A stretch of DNA of 8,328 nucleotides, taken from Subdoligranulum variabile. Its GTDB lineage: Bacteria; Bacillota; Clostridia; Oscillospirales; Ruminococcaceae. Location: NCBI GenBank assembly GCA_003343905.1, contig QAKI01000013.1, positions 1-8,328 of the forward strand. Reading direction: 5' to 3'. This document shows positions 1 through 5,143 of the stretch, piece by piece. The first letter of the stretch is position 1; every line of letters starts with the position of its first letter. Made by a program: the position numbers and the translations under genes. The notes below the pieces were generated by a model that worked only from the letters and a program-made list of their open reading frames with translations, had not been told where the DNA came from and made no database searches.

Positions 1-455
1 CTCATCATGGAGCAGATGTTGATGATCTTGCCGCCGCCCTGCTCGATCATGTCGGGGATGACGGCCTTGGCCACGATGAAGGGAGCGTTCAGGTCAACGT
101 CGATGACCTGACGGAACTGGGCGGCGCTCATCTCGCACATGGGGATGCGCTTGATGATGCCGGCGTTGTTGACCAGGATGTTGATGTGGCCGACTTCCTC
201 GGTCACCTTCTTGATAAAGGCGTTGACGGCGTCCTCGTCGGTAACGTCGCAGACGTAGCCGTGGGCGTCGATGCCGGCCTCTTTATAAGCGGCCATGCCC
301 TTGTCTACCAGCTCCTGCTTGATGTCGTTGAAAACGATGGTGGCGCCGCAGTTGGCCATCGCGGTGGCGATGGAGAAACCGATGCCGTAGGAAGCGCCGG
401 TGATCAGGGCGACCTTGCCGGTCAGATCAAAGGATTTCGGGGTGCAAACAGACAT
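1..455 (-). CDS. kduD: 2-dehydro-3-deoxy-D-gluconate 5-dehydrogenase (SDR family), C-terminus cut by window edge
   Basis: This is the N-terminal 151 residues of a classical short-chain dehydrogenase; the rest lies beyond position 1. The nucleotide-binding motif TGASYGIG is at residues 19-26, NNAG at 96-99, and the visible part ends in INICSMM, whose serine (149) is probably the first catalytic-triad residue. The Tyr-x3-Lys pair is not visible. INICSMM is typical of the gluconate 5-dehydrogenase/KduD group. Because kduI lies directly upstream, the likely reaction is NAD(P)H-dependent reduction of 3-deoxy-D-glycero-2,5-hexodiulosonate to 2-keto-3-deoxygluconate in the cytoplasm. Gluconate 5-dehydrogenase is the main alternative and cannot be excluded on sequence alone. 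The start is the ATG at 453-455, preceded by a GGGAGG ribosome-binding site. The 79-nt gap to kduI contains no promoter I can see, so the two genes are probably co-transcribed. Confidence 0.88.
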   Translation of the reverse strand, partial: MSVCTPKSFDLTGKVALITGASYGIGFSIATAMANCGATIVFNDIKQELVDKGMAAYKEAGIDAHGYVCDVTDEDAVNAFIKKVTEEVGHINILVNNAGIIKRIPMCEMSAAQFRQVIDVDLNAPFIVAKAVIPDMIEQGGGKIINICSMM

Positions 456-534
456 TGCAAAAAACCTCCCTGTTATGTAACAGTCATTTTATCCGCAGCG
501 CCGCGGGGGCGCAGGGGTCAATAGTAGTGTGCGA

Positions 535-1380
535 TTACCGCAGGTCGGGCGTGTTGATGTTGTCCATATCGTCGAACTCCATGTTCTCGCCGCCCATGGC
601 CCAGATGAAGGAGTAGTTGGACGTGCCCACGCCGCTGTGGATGCTCCAGGACGGGCTGATCACGGCGTCGTAGTTGTTCATGACGATGTGGCGGGTCTGG
701 GTGGGTTCGCCCATCATGTGGAAGACCACCTGATTTTCGGGGATCTCGAAGTAGGTGTAGATCTCCATGCGGCGCTCATGGGTGTGGCTGGGCATGGTGT
801 TCCAGTTGCTGCCCGGCTCCAGGCAGGTCATGCCCATGGAAAGCTGGCAGGTCTTGAGCACGCTGGGGTGGATGAACTGGTTGATGGTGCGCTTGTTGCA
901 GCCTTCCAGGGAGCCCAGCGGGCGCTTGGCGGCTTCCTCAATGGTGATGAGCTTGGTCTCGTAGCGGCAGTGGGCCGGGGCGGAGACCATGTAGAACTTG
1001 GCCGGATGCTCCGGGTCGTCGCTCTTGAAGGTGACGGTCTTGGTGCCCTGGGTGATGTACAGGCAGTCCTTATAATTCATATGGTAGGCAACGCCGTCGG
1101 CCGTTACGGTACCGGCGCCCTCGCCGATGTTGAACAGGCCGATCTCGCGGCGCTCCAGGAAGTAATGGGTGCCGAAGTTGGCCCACACGTCGATGCCCTT
1201 GTCGATGGAAACTTCTTCATGTACCGGCATGCAGCCCAGGGTGACCATGCGGTCCACATGGCTGTAGACGGCCACGACTTCATCGGCTTTGTACAGGCCG
1301 GTGATCAGGAACTCGTTGCGGGTCTCCTCCGTGGTGTAGCGTTTGAAGTCGCGCTGGTTGCAGGAATAACGGATGTCCAT
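535..1380 (-). CDS. kduI: 5-dehydro-4-deoxy-D-glucuronate isomerase
   Basis: The product is 281 residues, close to the usual family length (about 278 in E. coli). KduI is a zinc-dependent cupin-type enzyme that isomerises 5-keto-4-deoxyuronate to 3-deoxy-D-glycero-2,5-hexodiulosonate in breakdown of pectin or glycosaminoglycan oligosaccharides. The metal site is intact: the segment PSHTHERRMEIY supplies His199, His201 and Glu206, and His248 lies in the segment SWSIHSG. The N-terminus (MDIRYSCNQRDFKRYTTEETR) and the segment WAMGGEN are also characteristic of the family. The ATG at 1378-1380 follows an AGGAGG site (1391-1396 on the plus strand) at normal spacing. It is the first gene of an operon with kduD; substrate for the downstream dehydrogenase is its product. 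The protein is cytoplasmic, with no signal peptide. Confidence 0.96.
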   Translation of the reverse strand: MDIRYSCNQRDFKRYTTEETRNEFLITGLYKADEVVAVYSHVDRMVTLGCMPVHEEVSIDKGIDVWANFGTHYFLERREIGLFNIGEGAGTVTADGVAYHMNYKDCLYITQGTKTVTFKSDDPEHPAKFYMVSAPAHCRYETKLITIEEAAKRPLGSLEGCNKRTINQFIHPSVLKTCQLSMGMTCLEPGSNWNTMPSHTHERRMEIYTYFEIPENQVVFHMMGEPTQTRHIVMNNYDAVISPSWSIHSGVGTSNYSFIWAMGGENMEFDDMDNINTPDLR

Positions 1381-1410
1381 AATGGTTTTCCTCCTAAGTT
1401 TTCAGCAAAG

Positions 1411-1430
1411 CGGCCGCCCGGGGGCGGCCG
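1411..1430 (-). promoter_or_regulatory. GC hairpin in the kduI leader
   Basis: CGGCCGCC at 1411-1418 and GGCGGCCG at 1423-1430 are perfectly complementary and enclose a 4-nt loop. The hairpin lies in the roughly 65-nt leader between the kdu promoter and the kduI ribosome-binding site, about 15 nt upstream of the latter. No U-run follows it, so it is not a standard terminator. It may stabilise the 5' end of the mRNA or affect ribosome access. The structure is seen; the function is inferred. Confidence 0.5.
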
Positions 1431-1450
1431 GCCCTGCAATAAGTAACTTT

Positions 1451-1479
1451 ATTATAGCGCATTTCTTGCTCTTTGGCAA
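1451..1479 (-). promoter_or_regulatory. promoter of kduI-kduD
   Basis: Reading the minus strand, a -35 box TTGCCA (1474-1479) is followed after exactly 17 nt by a perfect -10 box TATAAT (1451-1456). Transcription would start near 1444, giving a leader of about 64 nt to the kduI ATG. It sits in an AT-rich island shared with the divergent ilvA promoter. Confidence 0.85.
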
Positions 1480-1500
1480 AGAAAAGCGGCCGTAAAAATA

Positions 1501-1513
1501 CACAAAAATTGTG
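1501..1513. promoter_or_regulatory. small palindrome, candidate operator between kdu and ilvA promoters
   Basis: CACAA, three A residues and TTGTG form a perfect 5-bp inverted repeat upstream of the kdu -35 box. Its position would suit an activator or repressor of the uronate operon, but it is short and lies in AT-rich DNA, where such matches arise by chance. No regulator gene is in the window. Confidence 0.2.
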
Positions 1514-1562
1514 CGGGTCGTTCGGGCGGAAATTAAGCAAATTATAGATGAATATTTTTCAC

Positions 1563-1591
1563 TTTACAATTTAGAAATGTTCAACTATAAT
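1563..1591 (+). promoter_or_regulatory. promoter of ilvA
   Basis: A -35 box TTTACA (1563-1568), a 17-nt spacer and a perfect -10 box TATAAT (1586-1591) lie upstream of ilvA. The predicted transcription start is near 1598, leaving a leader of about 94 nt. ilvA thus has its own promoter, separate from the T-box-controlled ilvBNC promoter. Confidence 0.85.
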
Positions 1592-1603
1592 CAGATTTAC
1601 GCC

Positions 1604-1660
1604 ACAGCCCGCTCTGCCGCGGGCCAAAGCCCGGCCGGCGCGGTGCGTGGGCCGGGCTGT
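1604..1660 (+). promoter_or_regulatory. ilvA leader with alternative GC-rich hairpins
   Basis: Three pairings can be drawn in the ilvA 5' leader. ACAGCCCG (1604-1611) is complementary to CGGGCTGT (1653-1660). AGCCCGGCC (1628-1636) is complementary to GGCCGGGCT (1650-1658). CGGGC (1620-1624) can pair with GCCCG (1629-1633). The first two share the same 3' segment, so they exclude each other. No strong U-run follows, so this is not a clear attenuator. The ribosome-binding site (GAAAGGGG) lies about 20 nt downstream. The pairings are seen; a regulatory role is inferred. Confidence 0.4.
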
Positions 1661-1691
1661 ACTGTTTGGCGCAACGAAAGGGGAAACGCCC

Positions 1692-2897
1692 ATGCTGACA
1701 CTGGACAAGATCTATCACGCCAAATTCATTCTGAAACAGGCGGCCCGCCGGACCGACCTGATCGCCGCGCCCCACCTGTGCCCGGACACCGAGCTGTATC
1801 TCAAGACCGAGAACCTGCAGATGACCGGCAGCTTCAAACTGCGGGGGGCTTACTATAAGATCAGCCAGCTCTCCCCGCAGGAGCGCGAAAAAGGCGTGAT
1901 CGCCTGTTCGGCGGGCAACCACGCCCAGGGCGTGGCGCTGGCCGCCACCCGCATGGGCATCCGCAGCGTGGTCTGCATGCCGGACGGCGCGCCCATCATG
2001 AAGGTGGAAAGCACCAAGCGCCTGGGGGCCGAGGTGGAACTGGTCAGCGGCACCTACGACGACGCCCACGACCGGGCGGTGGAACTGCAGCGCCAGACCG
2101 GCATGACCTTCATCCACCCGTATGATGACGAACAGGTCATCGCGGGGCAGGGGACCATCGGGCTTGAGATTTTGGACCAGCTGCCCGACGTGGACGCCGT
2201 CATCGTGCCGGTGGGCGGCGGGGGGCTGATCTCCGGCGTGGCCTTTGCCATCAAAAGCCTGCGCCCCGAAGTCAAGGTCTACGGCGTGCAGGCCGCCGGG
2301 GCGCCCAGCATGGAGCGCGCCTACCACGCGCACCAGTACCAGACGCTGACGGCGGTGGATACCTTTGCCGACGGCATCGCGGTCAAGACCCCCGGCGAGA
2401 TCACCTATCAGATGGTCAGCGAGTATGTGGACGACATCGTGACCGTCAGCGAGGACGAGATCGCCGCGGCCATCCTGGCGCTGATGGAAAATCAGAAGCT
2501 GGTGGCCGAGGGCGCAGGCGCCACGCCGGTGGCGGCGGCCCTGTTCGGCAAGCTGCCGCTGGCGGGCAAAAAGACCGTCTGCCTGATCTCCGGCGGCAAC
2601 ATCGACGTGAACATCCTCTCCCGCGTCATCACGCGCGGTTTGGTCATGAGCGGGCGCAAAGTGAACCTGATGATCGCGCTGGAGGATAAGCCCGGCCAGC
2701 TCACGCGGGTCAGCGATATCATTTCGGCCTGCGGCGCCAACGTCATCAGCGTACACCACGACCGGGCCGATACCAACATGGCGATCACGAGCTGCTTCCT
2801 TAAACTGGGGCTGGAGACCCGCAACATGGCCCAGATCGAGGAGATCAAGCAGCGCCTGACCGAAGCGGGCTTCGCCCTTGTGAACGAGCGGGTATAG
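1692..2897 (+). CDS. ilvA: threonine ammonia-lyase, PLP-dependent, with C-terminal ACT domain
   Basis: The 401-residue protein deaminates L-threonine to 2-oxobutanoate, the entry step to isoleucine. The fold-type II PLP domain carries the Schiff-base lysine in TGSFKLRGA (Lys49), the SAGNHAQG substrate/PLP loop (73-80), the PLP-phosphate loop VGGGGLISG (174-182), EGAGA (273-277) and SGGNID (300-305). A single ACT domain (about 324-398, starting VNLMIALEDKPGQLTRVSDI) should bind an allosteric amino acid. This matches the medium, roughly 400-residue single-ACT form rather than the two-regulatory-domain E. coli IlvA. I chose the ATG at 1692 because GAAAGGGG lies 8 nt upstream and the protein then begins MLTLDKIYHAKFIL, as in relatives. 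A GTG at 1647 would add 15 unrelated residues encoded in the leader hairpin. It is monocistronic as far as can be seen. The stop TAG falls inside the start of the downstream repeat. Confidence 0.95.
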   Translation: MLTLDKIYHAKFILKQAARRTDLIAAPHLCPDTELYLKTENLQMTGSFKLRGAYYKISQLSPQEREKGVIACSAGNHAQGVALAATRMGIRSVVCMPDGAPIMKVESTKRLGAEVELVSGTYDDAHDRAVELQRQTGMTFIHPYDDEQVIAGQGTIGLEILDQLPDVDAVIVPVGGGGLISGVAFAIKSLRPEVKVYGVQAAGAPSMERAYHAHQYQTLTAVDTFADGIAVKTPGEITYQMVSEYVDDIVTVSEDEIAAAILALMENQKLVAEGAGATPVAAALFGKLPLAGKKTVCLISGGNIDVNILSRVITRGLVMSGRKVNLMIALEDKPGQLTRVSDIISACGANVISVHHDRADTNMAITSCFLKLGLETRNMAQIEEIKQRLTEAGFALVNERV

Positions 2898-3041
2898 CGC
2901 TTCGCTGCAAAGGGGGCAACAGTCGCGCACTGGCACCGCAGTGCCGTGTCGTAGGCCAACCGCCGCGCAAGCGGCGGCGCTTGGGCCGGAGACCGGCGGT
3001 GCCTAACGCTCCTGTTTCCCCCTTTGGAGGCCCCTTCGACA

Positions 3042-3103
3042 AAATTTGACCCAAAACCGCGCACTCGGTCCGCAGGCCTCGCACACAATTTTGGGCCAAA
3101 TTT
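3042..3103 (-). other. core hairpin of repeat copy 1 (structured on the minus strand)
   Basis: The arms 3042-3056 and 3089-3103 pair at 14 of 15 positions on the plus strand. The exception (A3049/C3096) becomes a G-U wobble on the minus strand. The inner stem continues with several C/A or A/C oppositions that also become G-U wobbles on the minus strand. After these come a tandem G-A/A-G internal pair and an apical GG-CC stem with one bulged A. On the minus strand it would lie in the 3' untranslated region of the ATPase transcript. Confidence 0.55.
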
Positions 3104-3113
3104 CCCTGGTTGT

Positions 3114-3154
3114 GTCGCCGTCATCGGCGCATGTCCGCCGACGGCGACGGTTTT
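3114..3154 (+). terminator. GC hairpin plus TTTT ending repeat copy 1, possible ilvA terminator
   Basis: GTCGCCGTC (3114-3122) pairs perfectly with GACGGCGAC (3140-3148), and CGG (3125-3127) with CCG (3135-3137) around loop CGCATGT. GGTTTT follows. It is the nearest stem-plus-T arrangement downstream of ilvA on the plus strand, but the T-run is short and offset by GG, so termination may be weak. The same element ends copy 2, ahead of ilvB, which argues against a strong terminator. Confidence 0.35.
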
Positions 3155-3199
3155 AGATTCTTGTCTGGCCGGGGCGTTTGTCCCGGTATCGCGGCGCTC

Positions 3200-4381
3200 T
3201 TATACGCTGACGCCGCCCGCCAGCAGTTCGATGAACTGCTTGGCCACGCGGGGGCTGCGGCCCCCGGCCCGCAGGGCGAACGCCGCGCCTTTGAGGAACA
3301 ACTGGTCGCTGGGCATCTGCACGCCGTACTGGCGCGCCAGTTCCAGCAGGATCGCGTCGAAGCGCTCCTTGTCCGGCTGCTGGAAGGTCACGGTCAGGCC
3401 AAACCGGGCCGCCAGGCTCATCAATTCCTGGCGGGTGTCGGCCGCGTGCAGGTCGTCGCCGGTGCGGTCGGCCATGGATTCCTTCACCAGATGGCGGCGG
3501 TTGCTGGTGGCGTACACCGCCACGTTGTGGCTGCGGCCGCCCACGCTGCCCTCCAGGATCGCTTTCAGGGCGGCAAAGTTGTCGTCGTTGGCGGCAAAGC
3601 TCAGGTCGTCAATAAAAAGGATGAACTTGAGCGGGTTGCGGGCCAACTCGTCCATCAGGGCGGGGATCTGGTAAAGCTGGTTTTTCTTCACTTCGATCAG
3701 CCGCAGGCCGTCGGGGGCGAACTCGTTGGCAACGGCCTTGACCGTGCTGGACTTGCCGGTGCCTGCGTCGCCGTACAGCAGCACGTTGTTGGCGGGGCGG
3801 CCTTCCAGCAGGGCGCGGGTGTTGGCGATGACCTTCTCCCGTTCCCGCTCATAGCCGGGCAGTTCGCTCAGGCGCTGGGGGTCGGGGTAGCGCACGGGCA
3901 CCAGATGCCCGTCCTCCAGCGTAAAGACGTGATACCGGGCAAAGATGCCGTAGCCCTTGCGGCCCACGGCAGCCCGCCGCGCCCGGTAGGCCGCGTGGTA
4001 GTCGGCCTCCGGGTCGGTCTGCCAGCGGGGCAGGTAGTCGGGCGCGCCGTGGAACAGTTCGTCCAGCCCGGCCCGGCCCAGCGCCTGCAAAAAGTCCAGT
4101 TCGCTGTCCAGCGCCTTTTCCAAAACTGGCCCGGCGTCGCCGCCCGCCGCCACCCGCAGGCAGAGGTTTTCGTCCTCCAGCAGCAGGTCCAGCAGGGCGC
4201 GGGTCCAGTTGGTGCCGCGGGCGAACAGCGCCGCTTCAAAGGCGGCCACCGCCCCGCACATCTGCGCGTCCCCGGCGGCCAGGGCGGCGCGCAGCGCCTG
4301 CACCAGCGGCGTGTTCAGCAGGCCGCGGAACACCACCAGCGCATCCAGGCGCGACGACCATTCCATACGTTGCATATCCAT
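3200..4381 (-). CDS. AAA+ ATPase, DUF815 type, function unknown
   Basis: The product is 393 residues. The first 180 or so are a variable helical region without a motif I recognise; the C-terminal half is an AAA+ ATPase module. Walker A GDAGTGKS is at 204-211, Walker B FILFIDD at 253-259, and sensor 1 is in ATSNRRH (291-297). A segment rich in charged residues, SMADRTGDDLHAADTRQE (302-319), and RSPRVAKQF (375-383), a probable sensor-2 arginine region, follow. This order, especially ATSNRRHL followed by D-R-x-G-D-D-L-H, is characteristic of the DUF815 (COG2607) ATPases, whose role is not established. No signal peptide or membrane segment is seen. The start is uncertain: ATG at 4379-4381 lies only 3 nt after AAAGGA, whereas the in-frame ATG at 4373-4375 (residue 3) has a 9-nt spacing and may be used. 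The gene is monocistronic, convergent with ilvA and divergent from the T-box leader. Confidence 0.88.
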   Translation of the reverse strand: MDMQRMEWSSRLDALVVFRGLLNTPLVQALRAALAAGDAQMCGAVAAFEAALFARGTNWTRALLDLLLEDENLCLRVAAGGDAGPVLEKALDSELDFLQALGRAGLDELFHGAPDYLPRWQTDPEADYHAAYRARRAAVGRKGYGIFARYHVFTLEDGHLVPVRYPDPQRLSELPGYEREREKVIANTRALLEGRPANNVLLYGDAGTGKSSTVKAVANEFAPDGLRLIEVKKNQLYQIPALMDELARNPLKFILFIDDLSFAANDDNFAALKAILEGSVGGRSHNVAVYATSNRRHLVKESMADRTGDDLHAADTRQELMSLAARFGLTVTFQQPDKERFDAILLELARQYGVQMPSDQLFLKGAAFALRAGGRSPRVAKQFIELLAGGVSV

Positions 4382-4407
4382 CGATCCTTTCCCAAGAAAC
4401 TACTCTC

Positions 4408-4436
4408 AGTATAAACAACACCGCGAAAAGTTGCAA
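4408..4436 (-). promoter_or_regulatory. promoter of the DUF815 ATPase gene
   Basis: On the minus strand, TTGCAA (4431-4436), a 17-nt spacer and TATACT (4408-4413) form a sigma-A type promoter. Transcription would start near 4401, giving a leader of only about 20 nt. Its -35 box is 17 nt from the -35 box of the T-box promoter, so the two are back to back and could influence each other. Confidence 0.75.
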
Positions 4437-4453
4437 GATTTTCACAAAAAAAC

Positions 4454-4482
4454 TTGACAACCTGGAAAAAATGCGGTATAGT
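4454..4482 (+). promoter_or_regulatory. promoter of the T-box-ilvBNC transcript
   Basis: A perfect -35 box TTGACA (4454-4459), a 17-nt spacer and TATAGT (4477-4482) precede the riboswitch. Transcription is expected to begin at about 4489-4490, just before Stem I. Confidence 0.9.
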
Positions 4483-4489
4483 TTAACCT

Positions 4490-4768
4490 ACATTCCAAAT
4501 GCTTGGATGGGAAGTAGTAACGGCTTGGAACATGCCCCCAGAGAACTGCCGGTTGGTGCAAGGCAGCAGGGCAGGCAGGCCGCGAACTGATCCCGGAGCA
4601 GATCCGCTGAAAGCCGTGGGCTGGTAGGCGGGTACGGGGGCGCCCGTTACTGCGCAGGACTTTGTTGGAAGTCTGATGAGGGGGAACGTATCGTTCCAAA
4701 AAGAGTGGTACCGCAGAGTGCTTTACAGCCTTTGTCTCTTGGGTTCAAGGGGCAAAGGCTGTTTTTTT
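4490..4768 (+). promoter_or_regulatory. T-box riboswitch, leucine specifier (CUG), controlling ilvBNC
   Basis: T-box leaders bind a matching tRNA; uncharged tRNA stabilises an antiterminator and lets transcription continue. Stem I is visible. GGGA (4509-4512) pairs with TCCC (4591-4594) below the specifier loop, and CGGC (4521-4524) with GCCG (4579-4582) above it. The loop has AGTAGTAA on its 5' side and CGAACTGA on its 3' side. By the usual GAA-codon-A arrangement the specifier is CTG (4587-4589), a Leu codon. The distal part has AGAGAA and the loop GGTTGGTGCAA inside CTGCC/GGCAG (4546-4566). Stem III is GGAACG-TAT-CGTTCC (4683-4697). The T-box proper contains AGAGTGGTACCGC (4702-4714). The antiterminator pairs AAGAG (4701-4705) with CTCTT (4736-4740) and GCAGAG (4713-4718) with CTTTGT (4730-4735, with wobbles), leaving the 7-nt bulge TGGTACC. 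The bulge TGGT expects a discriminator A, as tRNA-Leu has. Confidence 0.95.
4725..4768 (+). terminator. intrinsic terminator of the T-box leader
   Basis: ACAGCCTTTG (4725-4734) pairs perfectly with CAAAGGCTGT (4753-4762), extended inward by CTCTTG/CAAGGG with one wobble, and is followed by a run of seven T residues (4762-4768). The 5' arm and loop contain the segments CTTTGT and CTCTT that the antiterminator uses, so the two structures are mutually exclusive. Confidence 0.95.
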
Positions 4769-4779
4769 ATAGCGATGGC

Positions 4780-5075
4780 GCAAAGGGGGCAACATTCGCC
4801 CACGGCGGTGCCTGCGGCTCATGTTTAACGGGTTGCGGTTCCCGCATCCCGCTACGCGCCTTGGGAAGGCGCTTGCGTTCTGCGACCGCTGCCCCTGCTC
4901 CGCCTTGCGGCATCCGCCGCGGGCGGCGCGCGGCTCCGCAGCCCTTTGGATTCCCCTTCGACAAAATTTCCCTCAAAACCGCGCACTCGGCCTTTGGCCT
5001 CGCACACAATTTTGAGGAAAATTTCCCTGGAGGTGTCGCCGCCGTCGGCGCATGTCCGCCGTCGGCGACGGTTTT
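4780..5075. repeat. dispersed intergenic repeat, copy 2, inside the ilvB leader
   Basis: This is the second copy of the element at 2907-3154. It begins with GCAAAGGGGGCAACA (4780-4794), has the CGGCGGTGCCT box at 4803-4826, and ends with the conserved 3' part at 4942-5075. The middle differs from copy 1 and holds its own stems, such as GCGCCTT-GGG-AAGGCGC (4856-4872). The terminal hairpin uses GTCGCCG (5035-5041) and CGGCGAC (5063-5069) and is followed by GGTTTT. The copy fills nearly all of the 375 nt between the T-box terminator and the ilvB start, so an antiterminated transcript must pass through it. I see no promoter in the stretch and no convincing reading frame. Confidence 0.85.
4964..5024 (-). 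other. core hairpin of repeat copy 2 (structured on the minus strand)
   Basis: The arms 4964-4978 and 5010-5024 pair at 14 of 15 positions on the plus strand. The exception (C4970/A5018) becomes a G-U wobble on the minus strand. The inner stem ends in GGCC-TTT-GGCC (4989-4999). Compared with copy 1, the outer stem carries a compensated change (C3051-G3094 in copy 1, T4973-A5015 here). The apical stem lacks the single bulged base of copy 1. The structured strand is antisense to the ilvB leader. Confidence 0.55.
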
Positions 5076-5143
5076 CATAGCAAAGCCGCCCGTGGCAGGG
5101 ATGCCGTATTTTGAGTCTGAAAGTTGTGAGGAGGAGAAGGAAG

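Larger units (their letters stand above)
2907..3154. repeat. dispersed intergenic repeat, copy 1
   Basis: This gene-free stretch between ilvA and the convergent ATPase gene matches a second stretch at 4780-5075. The left box GCAAAGGGGGCAACA (2907-2921) is identical in copy 2. The 3' part (3020-3154) aligns over about 135 nt with roughly 85-88% identity by eye and a single 1-nt indel. A middle box starting CGGCGGTGCCT (2994-3017) matches 4803-4826 at 20 of 24 positions but lies in a different place relative to the other hairpins. Local hairpins include CCGCCGC-GCAA-GCGGCGG (2960-2977) and CACTG-6 nt-CAGTG (2929-2944). The left box can pair with TGTTTCCCCCTTTGG (3013-3027) at 13 of 15 positions, closing a multi-branch structure. 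The similarity may begin at TATAGCG (2893-2899). No transposase is present. Confidence 0.85.

Noticed and set aside
498..512. GCGCC-5 nt-GGCGC between kduI and kduD as a terminator
   Set aside because: The stem is short with no T-run, and kduD follows with its own ribosome-binding site as expected within an operon.
1647..1691. An earlier ilvA start at GTG 1647
   Set aside because: It lies inside the leader hairpin with no good ribosome-binding site, and the added residues are not seen in the family; the ATG at 1692 has a well-placed GAAAGGGG.
2845..3124. Similar predicted peptides from the minus strand of both repeats (for example a shared LCARP motif)
   Set aside because: The similarity comes from the DNA repeat. 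A 1-nt indel between copies shifts the frame in the middle of the match, and substitutions follow RNA pairing rather than codon positions.
3169..3186. CCGGG-8 nt-CCCGG as a terminator for the ATPase gene
   Set aside because: The stem is only 5 bp and no T-run follows on the minus strand.
4769..5081. ATAGC at 4769-4773 and 5077-5081 as a target-site duplication around repeat copy 2
   Set aside because: Five bases is easily chance, copy 1 has no such flanks, and the left ATAGC falls in TATAGCG, which may belong to the element itself.
5111..5143. An earlier ilvB start at TTG 5111
   Set aside because: The strong AGGAGG at 5129-5134 lies downstream of it and fits the ATG at 5144, which gives the standard N-terminus.
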